64,000 nt of DNA from Bactrocera neohumeralis (Eukaryota > Arthropoda > Insecta > Diptera > Tephritidae), in contig NC_065921.1 in NCBI RefSeq assembly GCF_024586455.1, forward strand, positions 10,571,401-10,635,400. Direction: 5' to 3'. Under the pieces are notes generated by a model. The model saw only the letters and a program-made list of their open reading frames with translations, did no database searches and was not told the origin of the DNA. The position numbers and the translations under genes were made by a program. Below, one piece after another: positions 1 through 12,810 of the stretch. How positions within the stretch are numbered: the first letter of the stretch is position 1; each line of letters starts with the position of its first letter.

Positions 1-77
1 TTTTTAATTCAATATAAAACCAATTTTCAAAAATGTTTTTACTGAAAAATTTCGTTATACGCAGCATTTCCATCATA

Positions 78-100
78 TTACTCATACGCACTGCAGCACA
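78..100 (+). other. TTACTCATACGC motif, copy 1
   Basis: An exact TTACTCATACGC followed by ACTGCAGCACA. It closely matches copy 2 at 419, agreeing at about 21 of 23 positions. Function unknown; it could be a protein-binding site or a scrap of an old repeat. Confidence 0.5.
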
Positions 101-418
101 ATTAGTTGAAGCAGACAAATTATGTTTACAAAGCATAAAAAATTAGTTAAAGAAACTAAAAAAAATTAATGCAGTGCTATTAATATAATCAGCATTTAAT
201 GAGCGCCGAAAAAATCCTTCTGTATACCAAGAAATACACCTATCACACAGCTTAAAACGATAAAGCGACTTAATCAATTCATAATAAATTGCTTACGGAA
301 AGGTGATTAACTGTGATTAACGGAGATCTAATGCTAATATTTGCATATATTAAGATCTTAGTATATACCTTTTTTACGCAAAAATCGCATTTACTTTATA
401 TCAGCCAAGTTCGCAAGG

Positions 419-441
419 TTACTCATACGCACCGTCGCACA
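419..441 (+). other. TTACTCATACGC motif, copy 2
   Basis: An exact TTACTCATACGC followed by ACCGTCGCACA. It lies about 340 bp downstream of copy 1 in the same orientation, so a local duplication is possible for this pair, but not for the copies at 40 and 60 kb. Confidence 0.5.
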
Positions 442-2424
442 CAGGCAATATTAGGTTTGTTATTATTAAATCGTTATTGTTGGATCGGATTAGGCTTTAA
501 TAAGCAAGATGTATGGAAATATGAAATTAAAAAGTAAATTGATATGTAATTATACAATTAAGGAAAAGGTTAAATCTGTAGCTGAGAAAATGATGCCACG
601 AATAACTTGGATATTTTGCAAGCGTGCTTGGTACAGAGAATTTTAAGAAAATTTAATAAAAATTACCCTGATAGAGAACCATTGGAACCGTGAAAGTCAG
701 CATAAGATGGTTTGAAGGATCAGTACAAAAAAACTTTTACTTACGTACCAGTTAAGACAGGGGTAAACACCATAGCTTGTCTATTAAGTATAACATACAC
801 TAAGGGAATAGTAGAAACAAATTTTAAAATAAGATATATCCATAAGGAGATAAATTTCCATTTTACAAAAGGTTCTAAAGGCTGATTCAAAGCAAGTTCT
901 TGTATAAAAATTTGCTACTATATATATAAAATATCAAAATCGGTTACTTCGACAACTGTCGGCAATATTTCTAACAAAGCAGCTTATATTTCCCTTAATG
1001 TTATTTAACCCCATTTAAATTAAAACAAAATTAAATAAGAAATATTTAAAATTGGAAAAAACAAAGAAAATTCACTTGACTAAAACCAGTAAGGCTTGGT
1101 ACCATGATATGAATAGAACCTTTTATGTACTGTATAATCAGTAAATTGCTATATTGGCTAAATTAAATGCCACTGCATTCAAAATAATTGCAGCGGAAAG
1201 CAAATTCTTGATTTTATTATTCATTAGACTAAAACACGGACAGCTACGCTGCATACTAAATAATATGGTGATTTTCAAGGCAGAGCTACACTAGCTCATA
1301 GAATCCGCACAACAACAATTTGCGAAGCATTGAGCAAATTCATTCACCACAAATTCTCTCTTTCATCTAATTCTCGAACACTTAAAGTAATTAAATGAAA
1401 TGGCAGCACACAATTATAAGAACATTGACGCACATGAGTGAGTCCTTACACACACTCCTACATACATACACAAATATTTGGAAAATTTCTTTAAACTTGT
1501 TGTGCTGAAAGTTTGGCATTTCAGGGTCATCCACACAAGCTCATCCAATAAAGAGAAGCTTCACAAAGAAAGAAAACCGAATTTCGTACGTAGCTACAAA
1601 GTGAAAGTGAAATTCTTGCTTGTTGTTAGCAGCTGAATGAAAGTTCCGAAATAAAAATGATTGAAAAACGTGTCGTTGCGGCGCCAACTATATCGATTTG
1701 CTTACCTTGAAGGTTAATGCTTTCAGGAAAACACATTTCCCAGACACAAAGCAACAACGGAAGCAACAAACACATACACACATACGCACTATACAAAAAT
1801 GAATAAATTGCTTCGAGCGGGAGTGCACTGTGGGTGGGGTGTTGAGCGGAGTGCAAAGCGTCTAAATTTTCATGTCACTGTGGGCGCTTCTGTGTCAGCT
1901 GTCACAGCGCGCCAAACTATGCAGCTGCCAATAAAAGTCAAACTTTGTAAGAGCGTGATGGACGTGCAGAGCACATGATTTGCTGGGGCATCAAGTTGGA
2001 AGAATGCGCAAAATACCAAACAACTTGGAATAAAGTGGGAATGTGCAAGAATTTGCTGCTGCAGCATACACATGGCAATGCTGATGTGCGCAAAATTTGA
2101 ATGGAAGAAATTGGAAAATTGAAAAACTTAGACTAAACTGAACATAACTACTTTCACAATATAATTCTTCCTACTCATCAGTTTGCTTTGTATTTTTTGA
2201 AGTTTGGAAATTTTGCAGTGAGGTTTTTTTTTTTAACGTTTAAAATTTCTTCACGCTTGAAATGGTATCGGCTTGAGTATTGTGTTTGAGTATGAGTATT
2301 GGATTGGTGGGTATCATATCCAGTTGGCATGAAATAAAAAACGTTGGCGCTTAAAAAAATATATTAGAATAAAAATTCTAAGGCATAAGTCACTCTGAAT
2401 AAAAACGATAAAAATATTTTTTTA

Positions 2425-3645
2425 GCAGGGTTGCCAAATTTTGGCACATTTTAAGTCTTAATAAATACTAAGATATTAAAACAGCACAATGCGGTTAGCG
2501 AGCTTATAGGGCTTAAGATAGTTAATAGCTATAATATTTTAGTGGAAGGTTGCCACGTGTTTGAAAATCTTAGTAAAAAAAATTTTTGTTAGCAGGGTTG
2601 CCACTTTTGTGCAGATTTAAAGTCTAAGTATATGATAAATAATGAAAAAGAGTATTGTAGTTACCGCGCTTATAAGTCATAAGAGAGCTCATAGCTATAT
2701 TATTTTAGAGGAGGGTTGCACCCTGTTTAAATATGCAGCTTTGTAAAACTTGATAAAAGAACGAATTTTTAATATAAGAATAACATATTGTCTATAACAT
2801 ATCGAAATGATTATTATGATGACACTTAAAATTGAAAATATTTTCTGAAAATGGTTGCCACATTTAAAAAAACTATTTTTCAATTAAATTGATAAAAAGG
2901 AGTTCACTCGATTTAGAGAAGTACTTAAGCGCAAAACCTACTAATAGACCATAAAATATTTAAAGAAGTGTTGTGTCTGATACGTTTCTGAAAATGGTTA
3001 CCACCTGTCTAGAAATTACTAATTCAATTAAGATATACGATATTGTTATATAATTAAGTTTGTGCGAGAATTCGAAAATAAAACTTTGTATGAAGATATA
3101 AAGTTAAACATATTACTTTAGAGTTGCCACCTTTTAACAATTTTTTTTTAAATAATTTGATAAAATAGAATAACTATTACGGATATGAAACGAAAGAGGT
3201 TTAAAAGATAATAAAGTATATTATTTGGCAATGGTTGCCACTTGACTGAAAATTGTCATCGTATATACATACATACATACATACAGATGCTACGATGTAT
3301 AATATATGTATATAATTAGAGTGAACTTAAAAGCTTGTTGAAGCAGATGTAGATACATAGTTCTTAGCAACTTAACGAAAACTAAAGTAGAAGAGAGTTG
3401 CCACATTTTTTTAATAAAAAAAAATTTTAAATAAGACAGAAGAAAAAGCAACATAAAATTTGAGTAATAAGTAGTATTAGATTGAAAATATTTTTATAAA
3501 GGGTTGCCACATGTTCAAATTATTTTGTATATTATCAAATGAATAAAATAATTAAGTCTTATATGAAAGCGTAGTAATATATTGTTGATGCCCAAATAAA
3601 TAGTTGACTTGGGTTAAGCAGTTTACGTGGGGGTCTCCACTTGTC
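2425..3645 (+). repeat. Decayed tandem array with GTTGCCAC core
   Basis: The core GTTGCCAC, or a one- to two-base variant, occurs at about 2430, 2549, 2597, 2715, 2854, 2997, 3123, 3234, 3397 and 3503, with a weak variant near 3632. Most spacings lie between 106 and 163 bp. The core is usually preceded by AGGG, ATGG or AGAG and followed by a T-rich stretch. The DNA between cores is AT-rich and contains recurring short words such as TTGAAAATATTTT. This looks like an old tandem array whose units have diverged strongly. A related array in inverse orientation lies at 56.6-57.5 kb. I do not recognise the family. Confidence 0.65.
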
Positions 3646-4020
3646 AGAAACGAGTTACATATATCATTCGCAGCACCCTATTTTTATGGTTTGATAAATG
3701 TCACTGAAACATATCTCAAAGACTTAGCCGTCCTTTTTTATTTTATGGTTTACGATACAACCAAGTTAGCTTCGCTTCTACATCTCGTAGCTCTAAACAC
3801 ACAAATTCTTGTTTTAGCTACTAAGAAGCTACCTCTCCCTTCTAAATATACCATACATGATTTATCGTTAAAATGCCAACGTGCTTCTCAAAGCCTTGAC
3901 ATTTGCTTCGACGTTGACATCTTAGACGCACACCAATGCACACTATGCGTTTCAACTACTTTGAAATTTACTGTCACAACATTTTATGGCGCACCTGAGC
4001 ACACTTTCGCAAGACTATAA
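3604..4020 (+). other. 138-codon open frame, doubtful coding
   Basis: An open frame of 138 residues begins at a TTG rather than ATG, inside the last degenerate unit of the GTTGCCAC array. The translation has several cysteines and hydrophobic stretches but no signal peptide, domain or family I recognise. Its origin within a repeat array and the non-standard start argue that it is a chance open frame. Confidence 0.15.
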
Positions 4021-6239
4021 GTCACAAATAATTTTAAGAAATATGTGCGGTATGAAAATAAAAGAAATAAAGAAACTTGTAATAAAGCTGACAGAAAAAT
4101 TGCCAGTTCACACGTACTTGCCACATCCTGAATTTATGACTGGCAGTCATATATTATCCGCTTTTCAGTGCGGTGATGAGGCCAATAACAATTTTTAATA
4201 TTGCAACAACAGTAAAGTCAATAGAAGGCTTTAGAAGTCAACGTGGATAAGTGGACGAAAGAAGAAAGTAAAGTGAGGGCATAAAAATGTATTGAGAAAT
4301 TATGAAAACTGGAAAGAAAATAAAATTAAGCGAAAATAAAAGCATACAAAATGTACATAATGTGTATATGTGTGCATGCGCTTTTCGTGTGTATTGTGTA
4401 TGCAACACATATATGCTGTTGTGAGCAAATATAGAACGAATGTTCAACAAACCGCAAATTCGTTTTTGTCTTCAATTTCATACATTTTATTGTTGCAGTA
4501 CGAATTTGTTGTTGTTGTTATGTGGTTTCCAAATAATTGTGTATGTAGACATGCGGCAACTGACTTCCTTCACTCGCTTTCAGGTTGTGTTGTTGTACAT
4601 ACAAATGCATGTGTACATATATGTATGTATGTGTATATATGTGTGTGTATATAAACATTTATATATATGTGTGAATGTATTGCATACACATGTGTGTATG
4701 AGCGTTTCGAAAACGTGTCAACGTCAGCAATACCGCCAATAAATAGTCGCAGCAATTGGCTACGGTAAGGTTTTGACGATTTCAAATTGCTAGGGGCAAA
4801 GCATACATACAGGCGCTCAAACACACAGGCACAAAAATACACAAAAAACTTCACACTCACACATACATACGCTGTACACGAATTTTCTCAATATTTTCAT
4901 ACCTTTTCACTCAACATACACATTCACACTTATTTTGAGAGCAATAACTTTTGTGTGTTTGTGTGTCTGTGTCATGTCAAATAGTGTTTTGTTCATCGTG
5001 CCGATTGCCGTTGTCATCGATTTGAAGCAAACGGCAGTTTTCAGCACTTGATTCATCATAGTCACTCACGTCATGAGTTGTGCGCCCTTCGGCGCATTGT
5101 CTGTCTGTCTATTTGTTGTCAAATAGCAAGTGCTTCAACAAGCGCGCCTAGTTGTAGGCTATTATTTTGGCATTTTCGTCTAGGTTTGGGTTCGTTTCGT
5201 TTGTTATGCCGCTTTCATTTCGCTGTTGTGAGTGCTCTTTTTTTATTATTCGTCGACTTGCCACTTACTGTGTTCGCATTTTATTACCACTTTTGTGAGC
5301 GTGTTTCTGTGTAATTTTGATTTTTGTGTCATAACTTCAAGATTCGGCACATCAACACATTTTGACAGCCATCTCAAATTCCCTTCCATAAATTGTTGGT
5401 TTGTTGTTAGTTGTATGTAAGTATTGTTGTTGTATATGTTAGTGTACGGGGTGCATTAGGAAGCCTATATTCGCCTGTAATTTACAATCTTTCAGCTTTT
5501 TGTATCTGCAAAATATAAATTCACATTATTTCGGTTATTTGCAGAGAGTAAATAAAATTGTCTGATTGTCTGTTGGTGGCACAGTTATCAAGGTTGCTTC
5601 TTTCATTATCGAAATTGAGAATGGTTTGAGGGCAACGTGTATATGCAAAAAATAATGGGTTTTCCATGGAAAGAGTAAAAGAATTTAAAGTATGACTTCA
5701 ATTCCTTTTTTCGTGACAAAAAAAAGTGGTTGCTTTGGGATCTTTCTCTCTAGCAAAAAAACTTGGGAAAATGGATAAGAAGCATGCTGTTTACAATAAA
5801 CCAAGAAATAAATGATTTACTTAGGTGCGCAACCTATATAGACAACAAAAATTTTGCTTACTTTCAACCCCTCAACTTGCTAAGAGCTTGTTCGAAATAC
5901 CAATAAAGCCACATATTTCTTATACAAGTATCTTCATGCTGAAAGATATCTGAAATGTATGTTATAGAAGCCGATACGTCTCATATCCTTCTGTATTCCT
6001 TTTCTTCTTCGTTCGAAAGGAAACTAAAATTTTTCAATTTATTTCCACTTCGCTTCTAAGTCGGTATCTAGATTGCGAATTTTGATGCCACGATTCACTA
6101 AGCGGTCGAGGTAATTCCACCAATCAGCTGTCTAAGCGATGAACTTTTAATTTTTAATATTTCAAATTTCATTCCTTATTTATGAGGGCGTTCAACCAAT
6201 TTTTTACTCAAAATAAATTTGAGGCCACTTTCGTATATG
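4020..6239. other. TG/CA and GTATGTA microsatellites, then unique DNA
   Basis: About 4340-4960 is dense in TGTGTATA, GTATGTAT and CACACATAC runs, which create many overlapping spurious frames on both strands. About 5040-5420 is T- and G-rich with TTTCG and TTGTTG words. About 5430-6239 is unremarkable AT-rich DNA. No gene or transposon recognised. Confidence 0.55.
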
Positions 6240-6590
6240 CGGTTCCTCCACAGGTTACTAGGAATTGTTTTTGGACAAATTGAAACGGCAAATATACCAA
6301 CTACTAGAAAGCTGTACTAAAGGGTAAGCCATATTTTACTACTACAACCTTTTCGCATCGTTCTGGCAACTTGCCGATTCTACTCGAAAAAAGACTACGC
6401 TGGATTAGCGGCCAAGAGGTCATAAATCATGTAAGAATCGCCCCAGTAAGGGATTTCTGAAAGACCAGATCAAATGTTAGTTGAAAGCTCTGAGCTATAA
6501 GGCGGTGGAAACGAAGCTTCCCTTCTGTTTTCCTATTAATTTTTAATCGGTCTTGCAACATGAAGACGATCTTTGTCATCATCAAAAATT
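6240..6590 (-). mobile_element. mariner transposase remnant, C-terminal part
   Basis: Reading the minus strand, three blocks appear in mariner order. HVARP (about 6547-6570) recalls the DNARPHVARP block around the second catalytic aspartate. PPYS (about 6500) recalls the PPYSPD block. SRIGKLPERCEKVV (about 6343-6384) matches the usual near-terminal LPeRWeKVv motif. The blocks are in different frames and the spacing between the first two is shorter than in intact elements, so there are frameshifts and a deletion. A dead relic, with no terminal repeats identified. Confidence 0.55.
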
Positions 6591-9500
6591 ATTGCCTTGC
6601 AACTAGTCACAAATTCAGGAAGTTTTTCCAAGCTATCGCTTCAGTTTGATGAATAAATGTCCATAGCTATTCTCATTAAAGGTTTCATCTTGTTCTTAAA
6701 CTTCAAGAACGCTGGTCTCACCGAATGGTGAACATTACCTTGGCATCATTAATATTCGGCTTTGAAGCTGATTTGGCTGGTTGACAAGATTTTATACATA
6801 CATGATTTTTTTCGTTGAGGGTTGCCGTAATATAACCATTTTCCATTACCAGGCGCAATCCTTTGCAAAAACCACTTAATTTTTCAACTTTCTATCATAT
6901 CCGACAAGTAAGATCGTCTTTCAATTTTTTTTTACTTTAGTTCATATGACACTCAATTTCTATACTTTTGAATGTATCCAGCTTCTTTGAACGTTTCGGC
7001 ATGGCTATTGAGATACTTAAAAAGAATCTGCTAGGTCTTCTTGCATTTGACAACAATATTCATAGGGCATTGCTTCCAGTTCCTCATCTTAAAACTTTAT
7101 TGACCAGTCAGGAAGTTTTCATCTTCGAAGACACAATCACCTCTCACCTCTTTTAAATGGCGCAAATCACTTTTGACACGTTTGCTCAGCTAGAGTATAT
7201 TTATTATAAATTTTCTACAATGAATTCATTTTTTATAATTCAGAAAAGAAGAAAAACAATCCCGAAAGTTACTATTTTAGACGTAAGGTTCAAAATTTAA
7301 TTTTCCAATTGCTATTACTAGTCACCCAAATTTACAGATTTTTCTCCTTTTTGAGTTTTTTTGTAGGGTTATTTGATAAACAAGGTCTTATTAATATTAA
7401 CGCGCTCTTAACATGAGATATTTGTGCCAAATTCCCTTCGAGTAATTTTCGAAAAAGTAATGCCAAAAGAGCACGTTTTGTTGATGCCATCGAATAATGG
7501 TTTTTAAGAGATTATTGTTTATTTTCAAAATCTTTCAATAGATATATTAAAAGAAGAGGATGGCATATAGTCTAAATGGTCAGAGCAGTCTCACTAAAGA
7601 GAATCAAAACAATTCATGATATACATAATTCTATAAACGATAATTCCTTTAAATTTTTCACTCAGAGAGGCAAACAAGAATTGTATAAGCATTCAGTTGC
7701 GAATTATTGACCGTTGATGAAACTAGTGTACAATGATTTTGTTAAAGCATAATCCCATCATCTGCCTCATGCTTGGAAGCAGGAAGGAAAGCGATAAGGT
7801 AAAACATGTTTTATGTTCTCCTTCAATATCAAATCAGTATATAGCAAGAGCTTTGAAGGAGATTGAGTGCACTTTCAGGCGCAGGTGCTCCTGTAAAAAG
7901 GTAAATAATGAATGCAATTTCTATGTTACAATAAACTGCTTCTCTATAGAAAATATTTTATTTATATTTATATATTAGAATAACCTAATCTTGGTTTAAA
8001 AAAATCCACACGCTGCCAGATTATAATCCCACAAACTCATTTTAAAAAGAAAAAATTTTCCTCACTTAAGATTCTGCAATAAAATGTGAAATTTTCTCGA
8101 CTGATGCCTATCAGCTGGCGAACATAAAAGCCGCCAATTTTCTGCGATTACTTTGAGGCCATAAAATTTTTACGAACTTATGAACTCACTTTTTTCTGAT
8201 AAAATTCAATTTGCACACACATAACTGTATCTGAGACCAAACAAGCGATGCAAAACAAAAATATTCTTCCTTCACAAGTAGAAACCAGCAAAAACAAAAA
8301 TGCCGTATGCATTTTAGACATTTTTTCAACGCACACGCGCCGTGAAATGCCTGGGAAACCCCACTTGCTCAGCTCTTTGCGTTTGGCGATAACTCAGAAC
8401 GAGAACGAGATTCCTTCACAGATATTGCTAGTACCTTGTCTAACGCGTAATTTTATATTCTTTTGTGAGAGTGTGTGCACACATTTTATATTTTAAGCAG
8501 CAAAAGAGAGAAAAATTTATGAAAAAATTAATGCTATTTTACGAGCAGCTAGAAATAATCTTTTATCAAAGCGAGCAAACACCACAGCCTTGCCCCACGC
8601 AGTCCCACCCACACATTGTACACACACATTGTTTGCTGTGTGAGTCTGAAGGTCAATGGCGAACGCAAAGGTAAAACACGGCGAAGTCATTGCCTAGCAA
8701 TAAACGCGTGATATGGCAAAGGATGTATATGTGTGGGTGTGTCAGTGTGCCTGGAAGTTGCGAAGCAAGCATATAAAATGCTGTAAAAGAACTTTAAGCT
8801 GCTAGCCGTGAAAAGTGTGGTTGTGGGTGTGAGCCTGTGCTTGCAAATTCATTGCCAGCTGCCATAATTGTAGCAGCTTGCTGAAAAATCCGCTAGAATT
8901 TTATTTCGCCGCTGAAAAAGTAAAAAATATAATTTATTTGCTGCAGCTTGATTTATGAGCAGCTTATTTGTTTTTTTAGCAAAATAAAAAGGACTAACAA
9001 AAATGTGGCAAAAATGTAAGTGAAAGCGCAGCAACAACTCAGGCGAAACAGAGTGGGCACAACATGGATGAGTTGACAGCTGAAATGCTCAGAAATAAAG
9101 AGATAAAAGACTGACATTGCTACTGTCTTGAGTAAAAAGCGCTTCTATCTCAGAAGAGGCTACTTTGTGAGGAGTCTAATTGTGAAAACACAGCCAGAAA
9201 CATGCTCCAAATGATATTTAACGGTACATGGCACCTACTGCGCCAGACAATTTTCGCAATAATTTGACTGTTTTCTTTCGAAAAAATTACTTGCAACTTT
9301 TATGCTTCATTTATATAACTAAATACAATTACATTCGTTCTGTTTGACAGCGTCTACCAAGTTCAGGACTTGCAAGAGCTGGACTTTGCTTTCCTGCTGA
9401 AAATACTTGCCTTACTGAACCATAATATAGAACAATGGAGTCCGTTTCTGACACTTTCATTTGTCTGTGCCTGTGTTTGTGTGTGTGCGCTTTATGATTG

Positions 9501-10160
9501 TCTGTTTTGCGTTATTATTGGCAGTTAATGCGCCAGACGTATTTCATTAGCCAGCGCAGCAGCCAACAGCGCGACCGCCATATAACGGTGTCAAGTGTGA
9601 TAAATTGGGGATTTTTTATTTTTTGTGTTTTGTATCGATGTTTTATTTTCCGCCTCTCTTAACTAAGTGGCTTTATTTGGCTCTGCTTTTGTGACTTTAT
9701 GACCTTTCATGAAGGCGTCAAGTAAAATTTGATAAATCGTTTGCCGTTTTCAAATCATAGTGCAAATTTTGCTTTTTCATTAGCCGCCGACAAATTACAC
9801 TTCAGTTGCGGATAAATAAATGATTTATTACAAACGCAGTGAGTGGCGAGATTTCGAGTAGTTACTGACCCCTCTTTTAAAAAGGATATAAGAAGGAGCG
9901 GTGGTGTTGAGTGTGAGGAGCTTTATTAGATGTGGGTATAAAATATTTCTTGAGTGAGTTTTAAGTTTGAGAAATATCATTATTTAATTTGGTTTGACTG
10001 ATTATGGTTGTGGTGGAATTTATATGTATTTATATTGAAAAATTGATGGAAAGCATTCTTAAGATATAAAAGGAAATTTTAAAATTATATTGAGACATTT
10101 CTTAATATATTTTGGAAATCGAGTTTTACATGATCAGCAAAGAAATATCGAGAATTTTAA
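6591..10160. other. Single-copy intergenic or intronic DNA, no gene seen
   Basis: Many short frames, none above 82 codons, and none resembling a known family. A short TGTG-rich patch lies at about 8725-8830. About 9500-9800 is mixed-composition unique DNA. Confidence 0.55.
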
Positions 10161-10227
10161 CGGCACCGACGCTATAATACTCCACAAAGCAGCAGTTCTT
10201 TCAAGGGTATAAAAGATCTTATAATAA

Positions 10228-10445
10228 TATTGATCGTTCCGTTTGTATAACACCTTTTTGCTATAGTTATATACAGCTACATATAGTCCAATAGCGACGG
10301 TTCCGACTTAGATGCTCTTCGGAGAAAAGAACGTATGCAAAATTTCAAATCAATATATATTTTCAAATCTATCAAACTGAGGAAAGGACTATAAGCGAGC
10401 TATTATATACAAATAGTCGTCCGAACAGATAGATATGGCTGAAGG
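10228..10445 (+). repeat. Degenerate copy of the 154-bp repeat family
   Basis: This stretch aligns by eye over roughly 200 bp with the reverse complement of 55620-55810. Shared landmarks in order are GATCGTTC followed by GTTTGTAT, a TATAGT block, the word GCAAAATTTCAAA, AAACTGAGG, and ATATGGCT. It holds a single unit in plus orientation. It is non-coding and lies just upstream of the Helitron. Confidence 0.6.
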
Positions 10446-10573
10446 GTTGCAGACGTTTTCTTCTAGGTGACAAACTTAATATAGCAGTTCAGAGTTTAAA
10501 AAGCGGCCATCCAAGTTTTATCTCGTTTCGTAAAACTTGCATTGTCGCAACATCTTTTGGGCATATACGACTA

Positions 10574-11035
10574 TCACACTAATATTATTATAAAGTTTAT
10601 GAGTGTGTATGTTTGTTACTTCTTCATGGGTAAACGGCTAGAGCAGTTTAAATAAAGATTTGCATGGGGTAAGCTGACACTCTGGTCGAGTTCACACTCA
10701 AAATTGGTGTGCCTGTCATAAGGATGCGTAACCTGGACGCGCCCAGACTGTTCAACGGCACTAGGTTAACTACCACAGAGCTAAGGCGGAGAACCGTAAT
10801 GTTGTTTGCCGAGATGTGCTGCATTACAATGATTTCTAGCTCTCTACGACCAGATACAAAAAAAATAATTCCACAAACATAATCAACTCTCCCGTTCTGT
10901 AAGTCATCAAAATTTTATAAACTGATGTTTCTGATATTAAAAATTAAATTATTTTGCTTCTGAAAATGTGAATAGTCATTATTTTTACTGTTAACACACA
11001 ATTTATTTTCTCTAACAAACAGCTGGCAAAGCTAG
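10574..11035 (+). mobile_element. Non-autonomous Helitron with helicase fragment
   Basis: The left end TCACACTAATATTATTATAA resembles the TC...CTAATATTATAAAG start of many animal Helitrons. The right end is GCTAG, followed by T. The base before the left end is A, so the element sits between A and T as Helitrons do, without a target duplication. The element is 462 bp. From 10697 the plus strand reads LKIGVPVIRMRNLDAPRLF and then NGTRL, matching the conserved C-terminal motif of Helitron PIF1-type helicases (KvGvPVmLlRNld...LcNGTRL). Recognition of that motif is from memory. It has no Rep domain or full helicase, so it cannot move by itself. Confidence 0.75.
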
Positions 11036-12485
11036 TAATACACATATATAATCCAACTCATCTATAGTCATCAATATTTAGCAATGAGAATATGGGAAAA
11101 AAGTTCACATTTGGATTAAAGAAAAAGTGGCCTACAAGCGAAATGCAGACCGTTATTTGTAGACATTTTGTAACTCATTAGAACGGATTTACGGATACAG
11201 TCTGTCTATACTAAGTCCGCCTTCAAGAAAATTAGACATGCATATATTGAGTCTTTAAGGAACCTGTTCTCATTCTTAACTTTATGATTATATTTTAATC
11301 AATACTATGAAAGGGTAAACACTTTTTTTGATTTTGGTGACCTTACTATTACACTTTGATGACCAAGATAGCTTAAAACTGCCCGACCAGAACAGAGGAG
11401 GTCTGTTTACTGAGGTAATAATAAAACCAATAATATTTGTCTTGGTATCAACTATATTTGAAATGAATTAGCACCACTTGCTAAATATATTGTAGTATGT
11501 TTGAGGAATGCCGATTTCCTCTCGGTCTATTTCGTTTCACATGGGGAGTGTGGGAGATACCTCAGAAAACTAAGTGAAACTAGTAATGTTCATCTTTGTG
11601 TTTTTGTTCGTATGAAAAATTAATAAAATCAGACTTCCATACGCATTTGATTTTAATATTAATACTTCCGTTACTGCGCAATATACTTTCCTGGCAAATC
11701 TAGCAAGAAAATCAGTTCATAATTTCACTTACTAAAAATACTGATTTCAGGCATTAAAATTTTTATTGGAAAAGTTTTGCAAACATCTCTAACTGTTTCT
11801 GATGTCCTGAACTTAACCCGTGCTTTCTTGAATGAATTTCTTTCACTGCAGTTTTTTTTCATTTCCACAGTTCACCACCAGTCAACCATTTAGTTGTTAA
11901 TAAAACATTTAAACATTTTTCTGCCACAAACAGTCACCGCACTAAATGAGTTTTCGGTAACCATTTGTGGGTGTGTGTATATGTTTACCGTGCTCAGCTG
12001 CTGATCCCAAACGAGTAACTATATTTCTTACTAGTATATACTATAGATTTTACATGTACCGTACTAAAGTGAACCTAGTAATTCCTTTTCAGTTGAAGCA
12101 GAACTGCAGGTGAGCTCAGTAGAGAACCACAAACACATACATAAATGTATATTTTATGTATGTATATTTGTAAGCGCAGTCGTGTACCATTTGATATACA
12201 TATATGTATGTATATAGTTGTATATTTGTAAAAAACTGGCAGTGCTGGCGCTGGCTGACACTGTCCTTTGCCTGTCATTTCAGTGTCTTTAACTGTTACA
12301 GTTATCTTAAAATTGCTCGGACAATTTCCTTTACGTTTTGCCACATTCGTTACGGAGCGCTCTGCTGCTGATTTATTCATATACATACATACTTATTTTA
12401 TAGAATTGCTGGAAAGTTTTCTGTGTAATCCCCAGAAGGTGAACACATACATATATGTATGTATACATATGTATATATTTGGGTT
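11036..12485. other. Single-copy DNA with CATA/GTATGTA simple repeats
   Basis: No gene recognised. Short alternating GTATGTATA or CATACATA stretches lie at about 12120-12215 and 12440-12478. A sequence like a 17-nt exon (TTTTCAG, 17 bases, then GTGAGC) lies at about 12083-12113 and is noted under rejected items. Confidence 0.5.
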
Positions 12486-12487
12486 GA

Positions 12488-12810
12488 AGTTTATTGCATT
12501 TCGGTGATTGTTGTTGTATTGTAGTATGGTTGTTGTATTTCGATTATTTTTTTATGGCATTTCGGTCGTTGTTGTTGTCTTTCATCAATTTATTTTTTTT
12601 ATACTTTTTGTTTTTTGTTGTATTACGGTAAATATTGTTGTATTTCAATATAATTTGGTGTATTTCAGCGATTGTTTTTGTATTTCAGTAATTTTGGTTG
12701 TAGTTGTTGTTGTTGTAATTTAGTAGTTGCTTTTCCGTAATTTTTGCAAAATTTTTATTGTTGCTATTTTATTAGTAATTTTTGTTGTATTTTATTTTTT
12801 GTTGTTGCAT
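12488..12810 (+). repeat. Degenerate TTGTTGTATTTCGGTAATT-like array
   Basis: Repeated words such as GTTGTTGTATTTC, ATTTCGGT and GTATTTCAG recur irregularly, giving a T- and G-rich, nearly C-free plus strand. The open frames here translate to runs of V, F and L and are products of the repeat. It looks like an expanded and decayed low-complexity array rather than a gene. Confidence 0.6.

Larger units (their letters stand above)
1..2420. other. AT-rich single-copy DNA, no gene seen
   Basis: No frame longer than 76 codons and no recognisable protein fragment on either strand. The stretch holds A/T tracts and two copies of a 12-mer (TTACTCATACGC at 78 and 419) listed separately. The segment at about 1800-2060 is slightly richer in G and C and has no repeat I can identify. 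Confidence 0.6.

Noticed and set aside
7560..7600. tRNA-like words (GGCATATAGTCTAAATGGTC)
   Set aside because: No A box and B box with correct spacing and no cloverleaf could be drawn.
12083..12113. TTTTCAG, 17 nt, then GTGAGC resembling a microexon
   Set aside because: Short matches to splice consensus arise often by chance, and the pyrimidine tract is short. No second line of evidence.
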